This document shows, one piece after another, positions 1-17,771 of a stretch of DNA of 64,000 nt. The notes below the pieces were generated by a model. That model was not told the DNA's origin, did not search any database, and saw only the letters and a list, made by a program, of their open reading frames with translations. Where the stretch lies: NCBI GenBank assembly GCA_964036295.1, contig OZ038463.1, forward strand, positions 34,053,295-34,117,294, in the 5' to 3' direction. Source of the DNA: Plumapathes pennacea. Lineage: Eukaryota; Cnidaria; Anthozoa; Antipatharia; Myriopathidae. Position numbers and translations under genes: made by a program. Position 1 is the first letter of the stretch. Each line of letters opens with the position of its first letter.

Positions 1-281
1 GGTTACCTGATTGTAAAAGTGCCTTTTTGGTTCAGTGGATTTCAACAATTCAAAGATATTCAATGATTAAGCGCACCTTCATGCACTCACATTGTGTGGT
101 CGTCTATTTAAAGATACATTTTCGAAAGATAAAGGTAGATGTCATTCAGGCATGTAGTTTGTGAGACATTGACAGGAAAATGCCTGGCAACGTTTTGCTT
201 TCCATTGCCATCAATCAAATAAGACTTAATTACATGCAGGGATGTTTCGATTAACAACTTTGCACTTGGTTCATTTCACAG

Positions 282-299
282 GATTGATTGACTCTCAAA
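282..299 (+). other. Short 5'UTR segment after a splice acceptor
   Basis: The bases before the amidase ATG follow a good 3' splice site (TTCATTTCACAG ending at 281). The start codon therefore probably sits in a second exon, with the first, noncoding exon left of 1-280 or outside the window. Trans-splicing of a leader would look the same. Confidence 0.45.
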
Positions 300-1157
300 A
301 TGAACTGCGTTTGGTTGTTTATTTCCCTGGCAGTATTCCATGGAACTGGCCATGCATGTGAGTATATATTATGTTTGTATATGAACTCGCCACCTATTTC
401 AGCACTTCTTGTTATATTTGATAAGCGAACTTTGTGAGATAAGGCTAGTCTGTTAAAAGGACTCTATGGCGGGGCCGCTGTCTGTCCATGTTTGTCTCAC
501 ACGCACACATACTTCATTTCTGGCTCTCTGAATCTATTCTGAGTTAGTCACTGGTAGTGGAATATTGTGTAGTGTAAACTGCTTCTCCGCCAGAGCAAGC
601 GAAACTGGGACTAAAGAGAGAGGAAAAATTGAATGTAAAAAAATTTCTGACTGTTACCCTTTCTGGCAACAACAGACCGATCTTTGCCAAGTTTTGACAA
701 GTTGAAGAAGGCCTACCCAGGGTATTTTCAGTATTCAAGCCCTCGAGTCAAAGCAATAATCGGAGGGAATGTCGATGCAAATTACATTGGCAACACGTGC
801 GCCGTGCGCATGTCCAGAGCCCTGAACCAAGTTGGTGGTCATGACATAACGCAACCTCAGTATGTTTGGATTAATGGCCGCCGCCGGTACGACAGTGTCA
901 GAGGAGCGGACGGCAAACAATACATCTTTCGGGTTACGGGGCTTGGGAGATACATGGAAAAGACATATGGCCCGCCCGTTACCGGCTATTCGAAGTCTGA
1001 TTTCTCTGGGAAGAAAGGAATCATGAGGCTGAATCTATCCGGCAGTAGCTCATACACGGGTCACTTTGCATTGTGGGATGGAAGTGGCTTCTACCAGTCA
1101 GAAGATTACTTCGATGACGCCACTGGGCGAAAATACCTTTGGATGACTACTGGTTAG
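300..1157 (+). CDS. Secreted Tae4-family peptidoglycan amidase (domesticated type VI effector, dae4-like)
   Basis: Two coding exons, 300-357 and 676-1157 (540 nt, 179 aa). Exon 1 encodes a hydrophobic leader that reads as a signal peptide (about residues 1-19). The 317-bp intron has a GTGAGT donor and an AACAG acceptor and splits a Tyr codon. The mature part matches the Tae4 amidase family: an NTCAVRMSRALN block carries the presumed nucleophile Cys61, and TGHFALWDG carries His149 with Asp154 nearby, the Cys-His layout of these NlpC/P60-like DL-endopeptidases. Family knowledge: bacterial Tae4 cleaves the D-Glu/mDAP bond of peptidoglycan, and eukaryotic dae genes were acquired by transfer and act in innate defence. 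All key residues are present and no frame break is seen. An acceptor at 280-281 suggests an untranslated leader exon further upstream, outside the window. The antibacterial role in this host is inferred. Confidence 0.88.
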
Positions 1158-3861
1158 AAAAACTGAACACTTTGGATTAAGTCAAATATGACCACACAGG
1201 CTGCTGATTGTAGGGTAAACAATTACGATAGAAAACCGAAGCAGTATTTTTAGTCTGTTTTTAACACAAAGACGCGCTTTAAAGGCTTCCGGACGTCAGT
1301 TGATTATATCTTGCCCGTGGTTGCATAAAAAGCTAACTTGATTACTTTCATTGTTATTCACCTGCTTAGTCCCGGACGTTTTATGCCAACGAGCCCTGGC
1401 CTCCTCAGCCCCTCTTTTTATACTAAACTTTGTTTGTTATTGTTTTTACTAATATTGGGAATATTCAACACAGAGTGTTTGTTTTTGTTTGTTTTTTGTT
1501 TTTTGTTTTTCTACTGTTTTTATCTACACGCATTGGCTTTTGATGGCAGTTTTAATAAAGGATGCATAATCAATCAGATATTTGTCCATCGATTACGCGG
1601 AGAACGGCCGTAGAGGGATTGAAATACCAGTTTATGGCAGGCGTTCATTTTTGGGCGCACGAAAGGTACTGGAGGTTTCCCTCCGACCATAATAAACGTC
1701 TACCACATATAGCTGGGAGCGAGGGGCGATAAAAGTACCTAAGTTGGTCCACTGGGCACCAGATCACTAGAAGGGAAGTAATATTCTATAGTAGTCTTTG
1801 GGTAAGTAGCGATCCTTGTTAATGTAGGATTTGCTGTTCTTATTATGCAATAAACCCACGGCCGATTCCAAATTGGCCCGCTGAACAGGAAAACTTTGCC
1901 TTGACACTGAAATTACCGACGACAACATTGGGGGGGGGGGGGGGGGGGGGGGGGTTGGGGGTTGGAGGGGTTGATATTTGTTATAGTTTCACTTATTGTA
2001 TGATGATGAGGATAAGCAAGAAATGCTGGCATTGGTGACGTTTTGCTTTTCACGGCTGCATGGCTGGGAAAGTCAGCAGCAGATTCAGGATTCATGTGCG
2101 AACGCAGATTGGCGCGAGCTTCCAGGGATTGGACATCCTCGGAGACCCAGGGGCAGATCGTGGAGCGCGGGCAAAACGGGGACGGAGGGGGAGGAGGAGA
2201 GGGAGAAAAGGGGAAGGAGGGAAAAGAACTATTTTTCTCCTTCCCTATTTCTCCCCCTCCCCCTCCCCCTGTGCAGCTTTTTGCCCGCCGCCCCACGATC
2301 TGCCCAGGGTCTTCGAGGATGGGGATTCGCATCAGCTTCTCCGAAAAATTGTCAGATTTGTGTCTCTAAACTAATTCAGTTTAAAAATATATCCGGTTAA
2401 CCGGTGTAACCGGCTGAATTCGCCCAAGAAAAAGAAAAACGTTGATTCCGGGCCGCTGGATCTGCGAAAAACAGATTTCCCGCCGGTTGTTTTGCGCCGC
2501 CGAAAAATTGGCCTTTCGTCAAAATTGCACTAAATTTCATGCATATCTGGACGATTATTAGGTTTTTCGAATTCAAATGAGAAAATTATGAAGTTTGAGA
2601 AAGCAGAAGTATCGTAAAATGTTGTAATATTTTATAGAAATATTACAACTATATTGGGTGTTGATCTGCTGGTTGATCCATTTTCAAGTAACATTTTGCT
2701 TTCGTCCAAAACGAAGTAAAAGAAGTTTGATTTTGAAAATAAATGCGACTTTAGCTAATTTTCATGGAAATAGGATGCACTGGGAAAAATGACCCCCCAC
2801 GAAAGTATTTAATTGATCTGCCACTTGGTAAAACGTCACCATTCTCGACCCAGTCCTCCTATTCAGGATAAACTATCAGAATCATCTAAGTTAGTTCCCT
2901 TGACTTATTGGTAAACTCAGAATACTGCACAATGTGCTGGTAAGCTGAAGCCACAGAATAGGGCACAAAGGCCACGGTGGTAGCGGACATTACCCCTTAA
3001 TCTACCAAAAAAAATGTGTGAGCCCAAGTAATAGCAGCCATGGACAGCTGTCGAGTTTTGGTTAAAAACCAACTAAAAAAATACTCGTTTCATGTCCATC
3101 CAAAGTTGAGTTGAATTGTGCTGTGCCGCAAAACCTGGCCACTTCATGCTGAAATATAACGCCAGAGTAAAAACTAATCTGGGATTAGGCTTGTCCTATT
3201 AACATCTTTGAGCTGCTGTCTTATCTGAGACCACCCCTCGCCCAATGAATGAATAATAATCTTTTAATTACTTTGAGCGGGGCGGGTGAAAACCCAACCA
3301 CTGTCTCAGGTTCGCTTTTCATTATCTGTCGCATATCACAAATGACGTTACATATGTAGCGTTCAAAACTGCGAAAAATGGACCAGTTTGGCTAACGCGC
3401 GAGTTTTTGTCTTCAAACGTGGCTGATGCCTTCAGGCCATGGGGGTGAATATCAAAAAGTGCAGACAATAGAAGCGGCTTACAGATATAATACCTGGGAA
3501 GCAAAATAATAGATTTGCCTCAAGAATGACGACGATGTGATATATCCCAAATTTTTAAGGGTTTATACAAAACATCGAGAACAAAACACAAAACATTCAG
3601 AACGCCGGGTTTGTGCGAACAGCGGCTGTTGCGTGACCGCTGGCGTTCAACAATAAGATTGAGAAGCCAATCAGAGCCGAGAATACTCCTATACATCCGG
3701 GAATTTCGCGGCGAATAGCTCCAGTCCACAAGTGCCGCGAGGAGAGTTTAAGTTGTGAGAGGAGCCGGGAGGTATCGTGTTGTGGTGCATGACATACCCC
3801 TGAGAACAGAGAAACTCCGACAAGACGGAAAAACACCACGGGACGTGGGTACACTGCTGAA
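1158..3861. other. Intergenic: amidase 3' flank to PHF21A promoter
   Basis: Holds a candidate poly(A) signal AATAAA at 1554-1559, about 400 nt past the amidase stop, a 25-bp poly-G run (1930-1954) and a GC-rich foldback (2131-2322). From about 2400 to 3500 I see no coding signal. At 3600-3861 a GC-richer stretch with a CCAATC box near 3668 is the likely PHF21A promoter and 5'UTR. Confidence 0.5.
2131..2322. repeat. Foldback (inverted-repeat) element
   Basis: The left arm beginning ATCCTCGGAGACCCAGG near 2135 is the reverse complement, with a few mismatches, of the right arm ending near 2322 (CCTGGGTCTTCGAGGAT, differing at a few bases). The purine-rich inner arm (2180-2230) pairs with the C/T-rich stretch 2235-2270. 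The structure is a non-autonomous foldback. The long ORFs on both strands here are by-products of the skewed composition. Confidence 0.6.
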
Positions 3862-10565
<6,704 letters not shown>

Positions 10566-12248
10566 CACAAGACAGCAGGAAGATACTTTTCTATTGGAGT
10601 GTTGTTGTTGTTCAGAAGCTTAACTCATCAGAAGGAGAATTCACTCTTGCATGAGAAATTATTATGTCGGCCACACTCCATGTGACTGAGAAGTTGGACC
10701 CATTTGACTTCTGGGTGACCAAGGTTAAAAAGCCCACAAGGCTTTATGCATGCACCTGTATCTTGCAGTGAATGTGTGTATGATATTTGATACAGTTTCC
10801 TCGTCGCGCCATATTTTCTCAAAGAATATTATTGCCAAGACGAGAAGACCTTTTGCATTAAAATTGATATAGCCGAAGTCTGTCCCTATTTAACGTGGTT
10901 ACGAGGCACGCAAAGGCTTGTGGGCTTTCTAGTCCTGAATGTCGTTTCTGGGTGCTGATTGGCTAGGAAAACGAGACTCGATTGCATGGCTGTTGCATTT
11001 TGCAAATGCCCATCAAATCGTTCACTATTTTGCACTTAAAAATGATATTGTTCATAGTGAAATTTTGTTGAGAGATGTTTCTAGATAATGCTTGTAAAGT
11101 TTATAGAAATAGCAGAAGAAAAGGCTTTAGATGTTCAATTGGTATTGTTCACACCAACTTGAACATGGAAGCCGAATAGGCCAATTTCAAGATGTCTGTT
11201 GCCTCTGCTTCAAAGTGAGGCCCTTGCGGAATATTTGAATCTTACATATTATGTTTTAAACTAGTCCTAGTGTTTTGAAACAGAAACAACAGGCATCTCG
11301 GAAATTGTCTTTTGCACCTGAGCTTCCATTAATTTATTCCAAGACAGAGAAAGGCAATAAGGAAATAATATTGTTATTACCAAACAAAATGTTGATGTTG
11401 CTTTCCTCAGAGTTAAAAGATAACGAACAAAAGAGAATAAAACCCAGAATAGAAAATGACTTGGCCCACTTATTGTTGATAAGTGGGGGAGCGGAGGTCA
11501 TGCACACTTCTTTATATGAAAAAAAGAAATTGACATTTGCACCCACGTATATCAATCAAGAACAAGGAGCTATATTGGTGGATATCATAGACAACAGACA
11601 TCCTTGGTTGGGGAAGTTTGCAGGACTGCCAAAGGCATCATCTTTTATGTGTTTTTTGGTTTTTTGAAAAAGGAGATAGCTCCAGAGGTAGAGGCTTGTG
11701 AAAATGGGTGATTAAAGTGAAAGCAAAACTTAATGTGGGAGGAGTTTAAAAATTGGCAGTTCAAAAAATAATAATAATTGCTGCAGAGCTTTCAGTGGCA
11801 GTCCTGGTGTCTATTATTAACCCTTGACTCCCAAGCTCAAAATACAGATTCTCTCAACCTTGTAAGAAAAAATGTATGATTGATGTAGTGAGAATTGAAA
11901 ATTTAATCAGCTTTCACCTGAGCAAGGTATGAAAAGCCAAGTTCTCTTTATGATGTATTTTGGGTGAGAAACTGAAGGAAAAAATTGGAGCTGATCACTT
12001 TTGAGAGTGAAAGGGTTAAATAGGAGTTGACTGTATTCCTTGAAATTGTTCTAGGCTTGTCAATTGTTCGTGCCTTTAATTGACTTGAAGTTGCTCTCCG
12101 CCAGGAAGTAAAACGGTATACCCGTCTCCGGTTTTGTCCCCAGCTTGCTCGCCCGCCTTTTCGATTTCGTGAGGCACTGGAGACTAGCTTCTATTCCCTC
12201 TCAGTCTAGCTCTCCCAATATCGTGTTGGTGTCAGAATCAGTTTCACG
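10566..12248. other. Intergenic: PHF21A 3' flank to choline dehydrogenase promoter
   Basis: No coding signal that I can support. The open frame 11275-11667 begins without a good context and its translation is Lys/Asn/Leu-rich with no recognisable domain. A TTAA-flanked MITE lies at 11821-12015. The last 150 bp before the next ATG are the presumed promoter and 5'UTR. Confidence 0.45.
11821..12015. mobile_element. TTAA-flanked MITE (piggyBac-like termini), full copy
   Basis: The 195-bp element starts CCCTTGACTCCCAAG and ends GAGAGTGAAAGGG, imperfect inverted termini, with TTAA on both sides (11817-11820 and 12016-12019), the piggyBac target duplication. Related copies or pieces are at about 14990-15160, 16109-16680, 16951-17130, 17163-17210, 26490-26690 and 58310-58515. 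No transposase is present. Confidence 0.7.
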
Positions 12249-15200
12249 ATGGCAGAAGAAGCGGTAAAAATGGACAATTCCGGTGAGTGTCTGTAGCCAG
12301 TGGAGTGCAGCTAAACGTGAACGTGCAAGTCCTGTCCTAATTCGGAGAAATTAATCACTTCTTGGACTTAACGAAGTCGAACTGATCCAGTGCAATGATG
12401 CGACACACCTCTTGTGTAAACAATTTTCACTTTTATATGAAAGCCGCTGCTGTAAATACAAACATCTTGTTTTGACTCCTTGCAGTGAGCTATAAAACCA
12501 GAGAGACATTTTGGTTTTCTTCTGCCAAACGCGCCCTAGTTTACATGTATGGGCAAAACCCGGGAAAAGTAGTTACGACATTTTGTGACTTGCGAAGTAA
12601 AGTGTCTGCGAGACTGAATGTCTGATCGACCAAATCCCAGCCCAGGGATTCCCAGACCAATATGAAGTGATGGCTTCTATGGCGTACTGTGGAGTGGCAA
12701 CACAGCTGTTTATTGAAGGGGCTTGAAGTGACTATATAAAAATTATAATTTATTATTACTTTCAGCACAAGATTAACCTAATTTGCTTTGTTTTTGGTAT
12801 CGATGTTGTCGTTAATGACTATTAATAAGATGATGATGCTTCAAACGTGATATTTTTCACACGAAAGAAAATCCGCAGCAATTAAAACAGGATCGGAAGT
12901 GATGTGAAGTGATTTGCCAGCTTGTTCTGAATGGGTAGAGAGCTTCTATGAAAGGATCGAACCTTTGTTACCAGGGTGAACAGACATTTCAGGCAAACAT
13001 GAGACAGGTTTCCCTCACAAAGCTTTCTTGGGTTATTCCTTTGAAAATACAGTTTCAAGAAAAGTAACAGTCTGCCTTCTGACATACTCCTGCTGTACCA
13101 TGAATATACACCCAGAGAATGGACTCAAAATGTGATCATGTAATTCCTTTGGTTTGGCTTATGCTGTACTTTTTGGTCCAAACAAGCATTCAAAGGTCCT
13201 TTCTCTGAAGAGAAACAGCAACACAGTTTTAACATGCCAACCCTTGGTTGATTCATCATTTTAAGGCAACATTCAAGAGTATAAACCTGATTTTGTATCA
13301 TCTCTCGCACAGATGAAAGTCCAGCCTTTTCTTCGACACACGACTATGTCATCTGTGGTGCTGGCTCGGCGGGATGTGTCCTGGCCAATCGGCTGTCAGC
13401 TGACTCTAGCAACCAGGTGCTGCTGTTGGAGGCAGGTCCACCAGACAAGTCATGGAAGATCCACATGCCAGGAGCTATGATCCTCAACATTATGGACAGC
13501 AGCCACCACTGGGGATACCAGACTGAACCACAAGAACACTTGAACAACAGGCAAGGGCAAAATAGCAGATGGATTTCTGTATTTGACATTTGTCTGTATC
13601 TAGCTAGTTAGTTGACCACAGGAAACATTTTGTGTGCATGTGTGCAACTTTAATCACCATTAGCTCTCTCCTTGTGCAGACAGTTCATGTGGCCCATGGG
13701 GCGAGTACTGGGAGGCTCTTCATGCATGCACTTCATGGCCTACGTCCGAGGACACCCCTTTGATTATGATAGATGGGAGAAGGAAGGTGCAGAGGGCTGG
13801 TCCTATGCTGACTGTCTGCCATACTTTAAGAAGTCTCAGACACATGAACTAGGTACATTTATGTTGAAAATGTCCATTTTCCTGCTTTTAATAATTCCTT
13901 CCATCCTTTCCTTCTTTCATTCTTTCCATCCATTCTTTCCCTCCTTCCAACCTACTCATTCATTCCATGCTGCTTATCCATTCTTTCCTTTTCTTCCATC
14001 CATCCATTCCTTCCTTCCATTCTTTCCTATTTTTCTTCCATCCATTCCTTCCTTCCATCCATTCTTTCCTTTTTTCTTCCACCCATTCCTGTCTTCCTTC
14101 CATCAATCCATTCATCTATCCATCCATCCTTCTATCCCTTCTTCCATCCATCCATCCATCCATCCATTCCTTTCTTTTTTCCATCCATCCTTTCTTCCTC
14201 TCTTTCTTCCATCCATCCTATATTCCATGCATCCAATCTTTCTTTCCTTCTTTCATTCCATCCATCTATCTATTCTTTCTTTTCTTTTTCCTTCTTTCCT
14301 AATGTTTAATCTCACATACTTTCCCTAGTTTGCAACTTAAAAATTTGAATCAGACAGCTTGTCACTTACAGCATGAAAGAGAGTATCAGTAAATGAAAAT
14401 GTTGCTTACATTGGAATGTGAAGAAAACATTTCAAAACTTACAATAAGTCACGTGCTTTGCTCTTGACAAGGTGGCAATGAATACCGTGGAGGCGATGGT
14501 CCACTCCACATATCACGTGGAAAATCCAAGAACCCTCTGATCAAGGCATTTGTAGATGCAGGGCAGGAAGCAGGTTATCCATTCACTGAAGATGTGAATG
14601 GTTTCCAGCAGGAGGGCTTTGGCTTTCTGGACATGAATATTCATCAAGGTGCACGCGACAGCTCAGCCACTTCATACCTCAAACCTGCCATGCAGCGTGA
14701 AAACCTGACGATAGAAACAACTGCTATTGTCACCAAGATCCTGTTTGAAGAGAGGCGGGCAATTGGTGTGGAATACCGCAAAGATGATAAGACCTTCCGC
14801 GCAAAAGCAACCAAAGAAGTTATAGTATGTGCAGGTAAGGAGATCAGGGGCAGGGGTTTTGTTAGTATCTTGATAGTTTGCTCAGATGAAAGCTGACTTG
14901 GACAATCAATATTTTCACCACAACACTCATACAGTTTCTTCTGGATTGGTGGGACCAGAATCTGCATTATGAACTTAGAAGTGAAAGGGTTAACTCTTTC
15001 ACTCCCAAGAGTCATCAAGTTCAATTTTATTCTTCAATTTTGGCAGCACAAATATATCATAATTTATAGTAAAGATTGAACTACACATTCTCATACTCAT
15101 ACTGTACAATTTCCTCTTAAAAGTTAGGAGAATCTGCATTTTGAACTCGAGGAAGGGTTAAAGAGCCAGTGTGTAACTTTCTTATTTACAACATGATTAA

Positions 15201-17771
15201 TATGAAGGAGCTATAATTCAGCAAAAGTTGAGTTCAGCTCTATGTACCAAATCTATTCCCACTCAAACCCCCAGACAGTTTCACCCTCAGCTGAGTGGGG
15301 CCCAGACCCCTGGCCTGAATCTGTGCCTGATATAAATTTGCAGAGATTTGTATAGATTTCTGAGTTTAGCAGTTTGACCAATAATGTTCTCATGTCACCC
15401 ACTTAGGTGCTATTGGATCACCCCAGCTACTCATGTTGTCCGGCATTGGAAATGCAGATGACTTGGAAAAACTTGGCATTCCTGTTGTGGCTAACTTACC
15501 AGGTGTGGGAAAAAATCTGCAAAACCATCTGCAAGTTTGTGTTCATCAGGTAAGGGTTCCATGATTAACTGTTAAACCCCTTGAATGCCAAGGATGTCTA
15601 TAAAGTATAATCTTCAAAAATACTGTGGGAAAATGTGTTTGTCATAACGGGAGTTTGTTATGTCGGGGTTCTGTTCCATACATTTACTGTAACTTTGCTG
15701 GCCTGGCTGAAGAATATCATTCATTATACTGTCAGGGGGGACTTCGTTATAGAGGAGTTTGTTATATAAGGGTTCGACTGTTAAGGAAAAGGTGCTCTGC
15801 AGTATCATGATTGCTTTTGCTTGGCATGCAGTGTTATCTTGATGACATGATCACCACCATTTATTTGCAGGATTGTACCCAGTCAGTGTCGCTGGCCGGT
15901 TCCCACAAGTGGTGGAAGGCACTGCCCACCACGGCACTCTGGTCCGTGTTCAAGAGTGGCCCAGGGACGACCACAAACATAGAAGCTGTGGGATTTGTTC
16001 GCAACAGTGAGAGTTCTGTGCAGCCTGACATACAGTTCTTTATCCTGCCAATGTCAGATCATCACATGGACCAACATGCTTTTCAGGTGAACCAAACCCA
16101 GGTGTCAATAACCCTTTCAGTCCCAAGCTCAAAATACAAATTCTCCCAACCATAAAATAAGGAAATTTACTACACGACTTCACATTTTCGAGTGCAAATA
16201 CGGGCCAAAACGAGTGCAAAGATGGGAGCGTATTGCACTCGTCAGGAACCAGATCAACTGGTTTATTGGCTTACGTGATCAGTTTTCGCAAGCAAAGTTT
16301 ACGAATGCGTCATTTTTTGTTCCATTTTGTGCGCGGCAAGAATGTTTGCCCTGCTTCGTTTGTCGTGTAATAAACAATTTATTACACGAAAAGTCGTGCA
16401 ATACGGCTGTATTTTTACTCGTCAGTTTTATTTTTTCTCGCCTGAAGCAGGCTCGAAAAAATAAAACCGACTCGTAAAAATACTCCGCCGTATTGCACTC
16501 CTTCCCATGTAATAACCTCTTTGTATGAGTGATGAAAAGAGAATTTATGTTTTAATCAGCTGTCATTTGAGCAAGGTATCAAATGTCAAATTCTCCATAC
16601 TTTATGATATATCTCTGGTGGGAGATTGAAGTTGATCACTCTTGGGAGTCCCAAGCTCAAAATACAGATTCTCCCAATCTTTTAAGAAGAACGAGTGCTT
16701 CTCGTTTTGCTCACCAATTCCCTCCTATATTGTCCAGATATTTGCAGGTCCTTTGCGTCCTACTAGTGTGGGCCATATCCAGCTAAAATCGGCCAATCCC
16801 CTGGACCCCCCTGTCATTCAACCCAACTATCTGTCCACAGAAAAGGACCGCCAGGAAATGAGGGACTCCATACGATTGGCAAGGAAGGTTATTGCCCAGC
16901 ATGCATTTGAACCTTTCAGAGGCAAAGAGCTACTGCCAGGTAAGTGAGCTCAAATACAGATTCTCTCAACCCTTCAGGAGGAAAATGTGTAAGTGATGTA
17001 GTGAGAATTGATAGTTTAATCAGCTTTTATCTGAACAAGGTATTAAAAGCCAAGTTCTCCTTACTGTACGATATATCTCTGGTGAGAAACTGAAGGAGAA
17101 AATTGATGTTTGTCATTGAGAGTGAAAGGGTTAAAGAAAGTATAGTTGAAGGTGTAACATTTTTAACCCTTTCACTCTCAAGAGTGATCAACTTCAAAAT
17201 GTATGCAAAAAGACATATTTTCAAAATCTAAAACATTGACCATGAACTGTGCATTAAACCTATAGTTCACAGACACTAAAACCAACACTTCTTTAACAGT
17301 TGATTGTCAGTCAAAGTCGACACTGTGAAAAACTGTTGGACAACTAATGTCCACTGCGACTGATTGCCATTTTAAGCTTTTGGTTGGATGATGGAGTCTG
17401 GGACCCCCAAAAATAATAAATTATATGAGGATGCAGATTTTTACCAGAACCCGTCTTTATTTTTAGGTGAAAAAGTTCAGAGTGACGAAGAGATTGATGT
17501 TTACATCAAGGCAGAAACCATCTCAGGGTACCATGTGTCATGCACCTGCAAGATGGGTTCAGAAAATGACCCCAATACTGTTGTGGACAGCAAAACTTGT
17601 GTTATTGGTGTCAAGAATCTTCGGGTGGTAGATGCATCAATCATGCCGAGCATTGTGAGCGGCAATCTTAATGGGCCCACAGTCATGCTGGCAGAGAAGG
17701 CAGCAGATATCATTCTGGAAAAGGATCCCTTGCCCAAGTCAACCGCTGCAGTGTTCAAAGTTGCTGAATAG
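12249..17771 (+). CDS. CHDH: Choline dehydrogenase (GMC oxidoreductase)
   Basis: Eight exons: 12249-12282, 13313-13550, 13680-13852, 14472-14834, 15407-15549, 15871-16086, 16738-16939, 17467-17771 (557 aa; human 594). FAD is bound by the GAGSAG loop (residues 27-32). MGRVLGGSS, the [16 protein letters not shown] signature 2, the HVSCTCKMG catalytic His block and [19 protein letters not shown] near the C-terminus are all close to human CHDH. The enzyme oxidises choline to betaine aldehyde, the first step to the osmolyte betaine and a methyl source. The family enzyme sits on the inner mitochondrial membrane, but this short acidic N-terminus does not look like a targeting peptide, so the first exon or the location may differ. 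Intron 2 starts with GC (AG|GCAAGG). Many MITE fragments sit in the introns. Confidence 0.93.
13880..14310. repeat. Pyrimidine-rich CCATCCATTCTTTC minisatellite
   Basis: About 430 bp of degenerate tandem units built from CCATCCATT, CCTTCC and CTTTCTTTT lie in the choline dehydrogenase intron 3. The long Ser/Phe/His/Pro-only open frames here are repeat by-products. Confidence 0.85.
16109..16680. repeat. TTAA-type MITE split by a second insertion
   Basis: The sequence typical of the MITE at 11821 (CAGTCCCAAGCTCAAAATAC) begins here, breaks at about 16165, resumes at about 16505 (GTATGAGTGATGAAAAGAG) and runs on to CACTCTTGGGAGTC. The 340 bp in between carry their own inverted motifs built from CGAGTGCAATACGG / TATTGCACTC. 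The result is a nested insertion inside the choline dehydrogenase intron before exon 16738. Confidence 0.6.
16951..17130. repeat. TTAA-type MITE fragment
   Basis: Starts inside the family consensus (CTCAAATACAGATTCTCTC) and ends GAGAGTGAAAGGG followed by TTAA (17131-17134). The left terminus is lost. A further inverted fragment starts at 17163. Confidence 0.6.

Noticed and set aside
300..1157. Tae4-like gene as bacterial contamination
   Set aside because: It has a spliced signal-peptide exon with consensus splice sites, sits on the same contig as ordinary animal genes, and has no bacterial neighbours or ribosome binding site.
1913..2400. Four overlapping ORFs of 104-139 codons on both strands
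   Set aside because: All arise from the poly-G run and the purine/pyrimidine-skewed foldback; translations are Gly/Arg/Pro low complexity.
11275..11667. 130-codon ORF between PHF21A and CHDH
   Set aside because: No ATG at the start, no splice context, no recognisable domain.
13672..14328. 218-codon ORF
   Set aside because: Its first part is CHDH exon 13680-13852; the rest is the CCATCCATT minisatellite translated as Ser/Phe/His/Pro.
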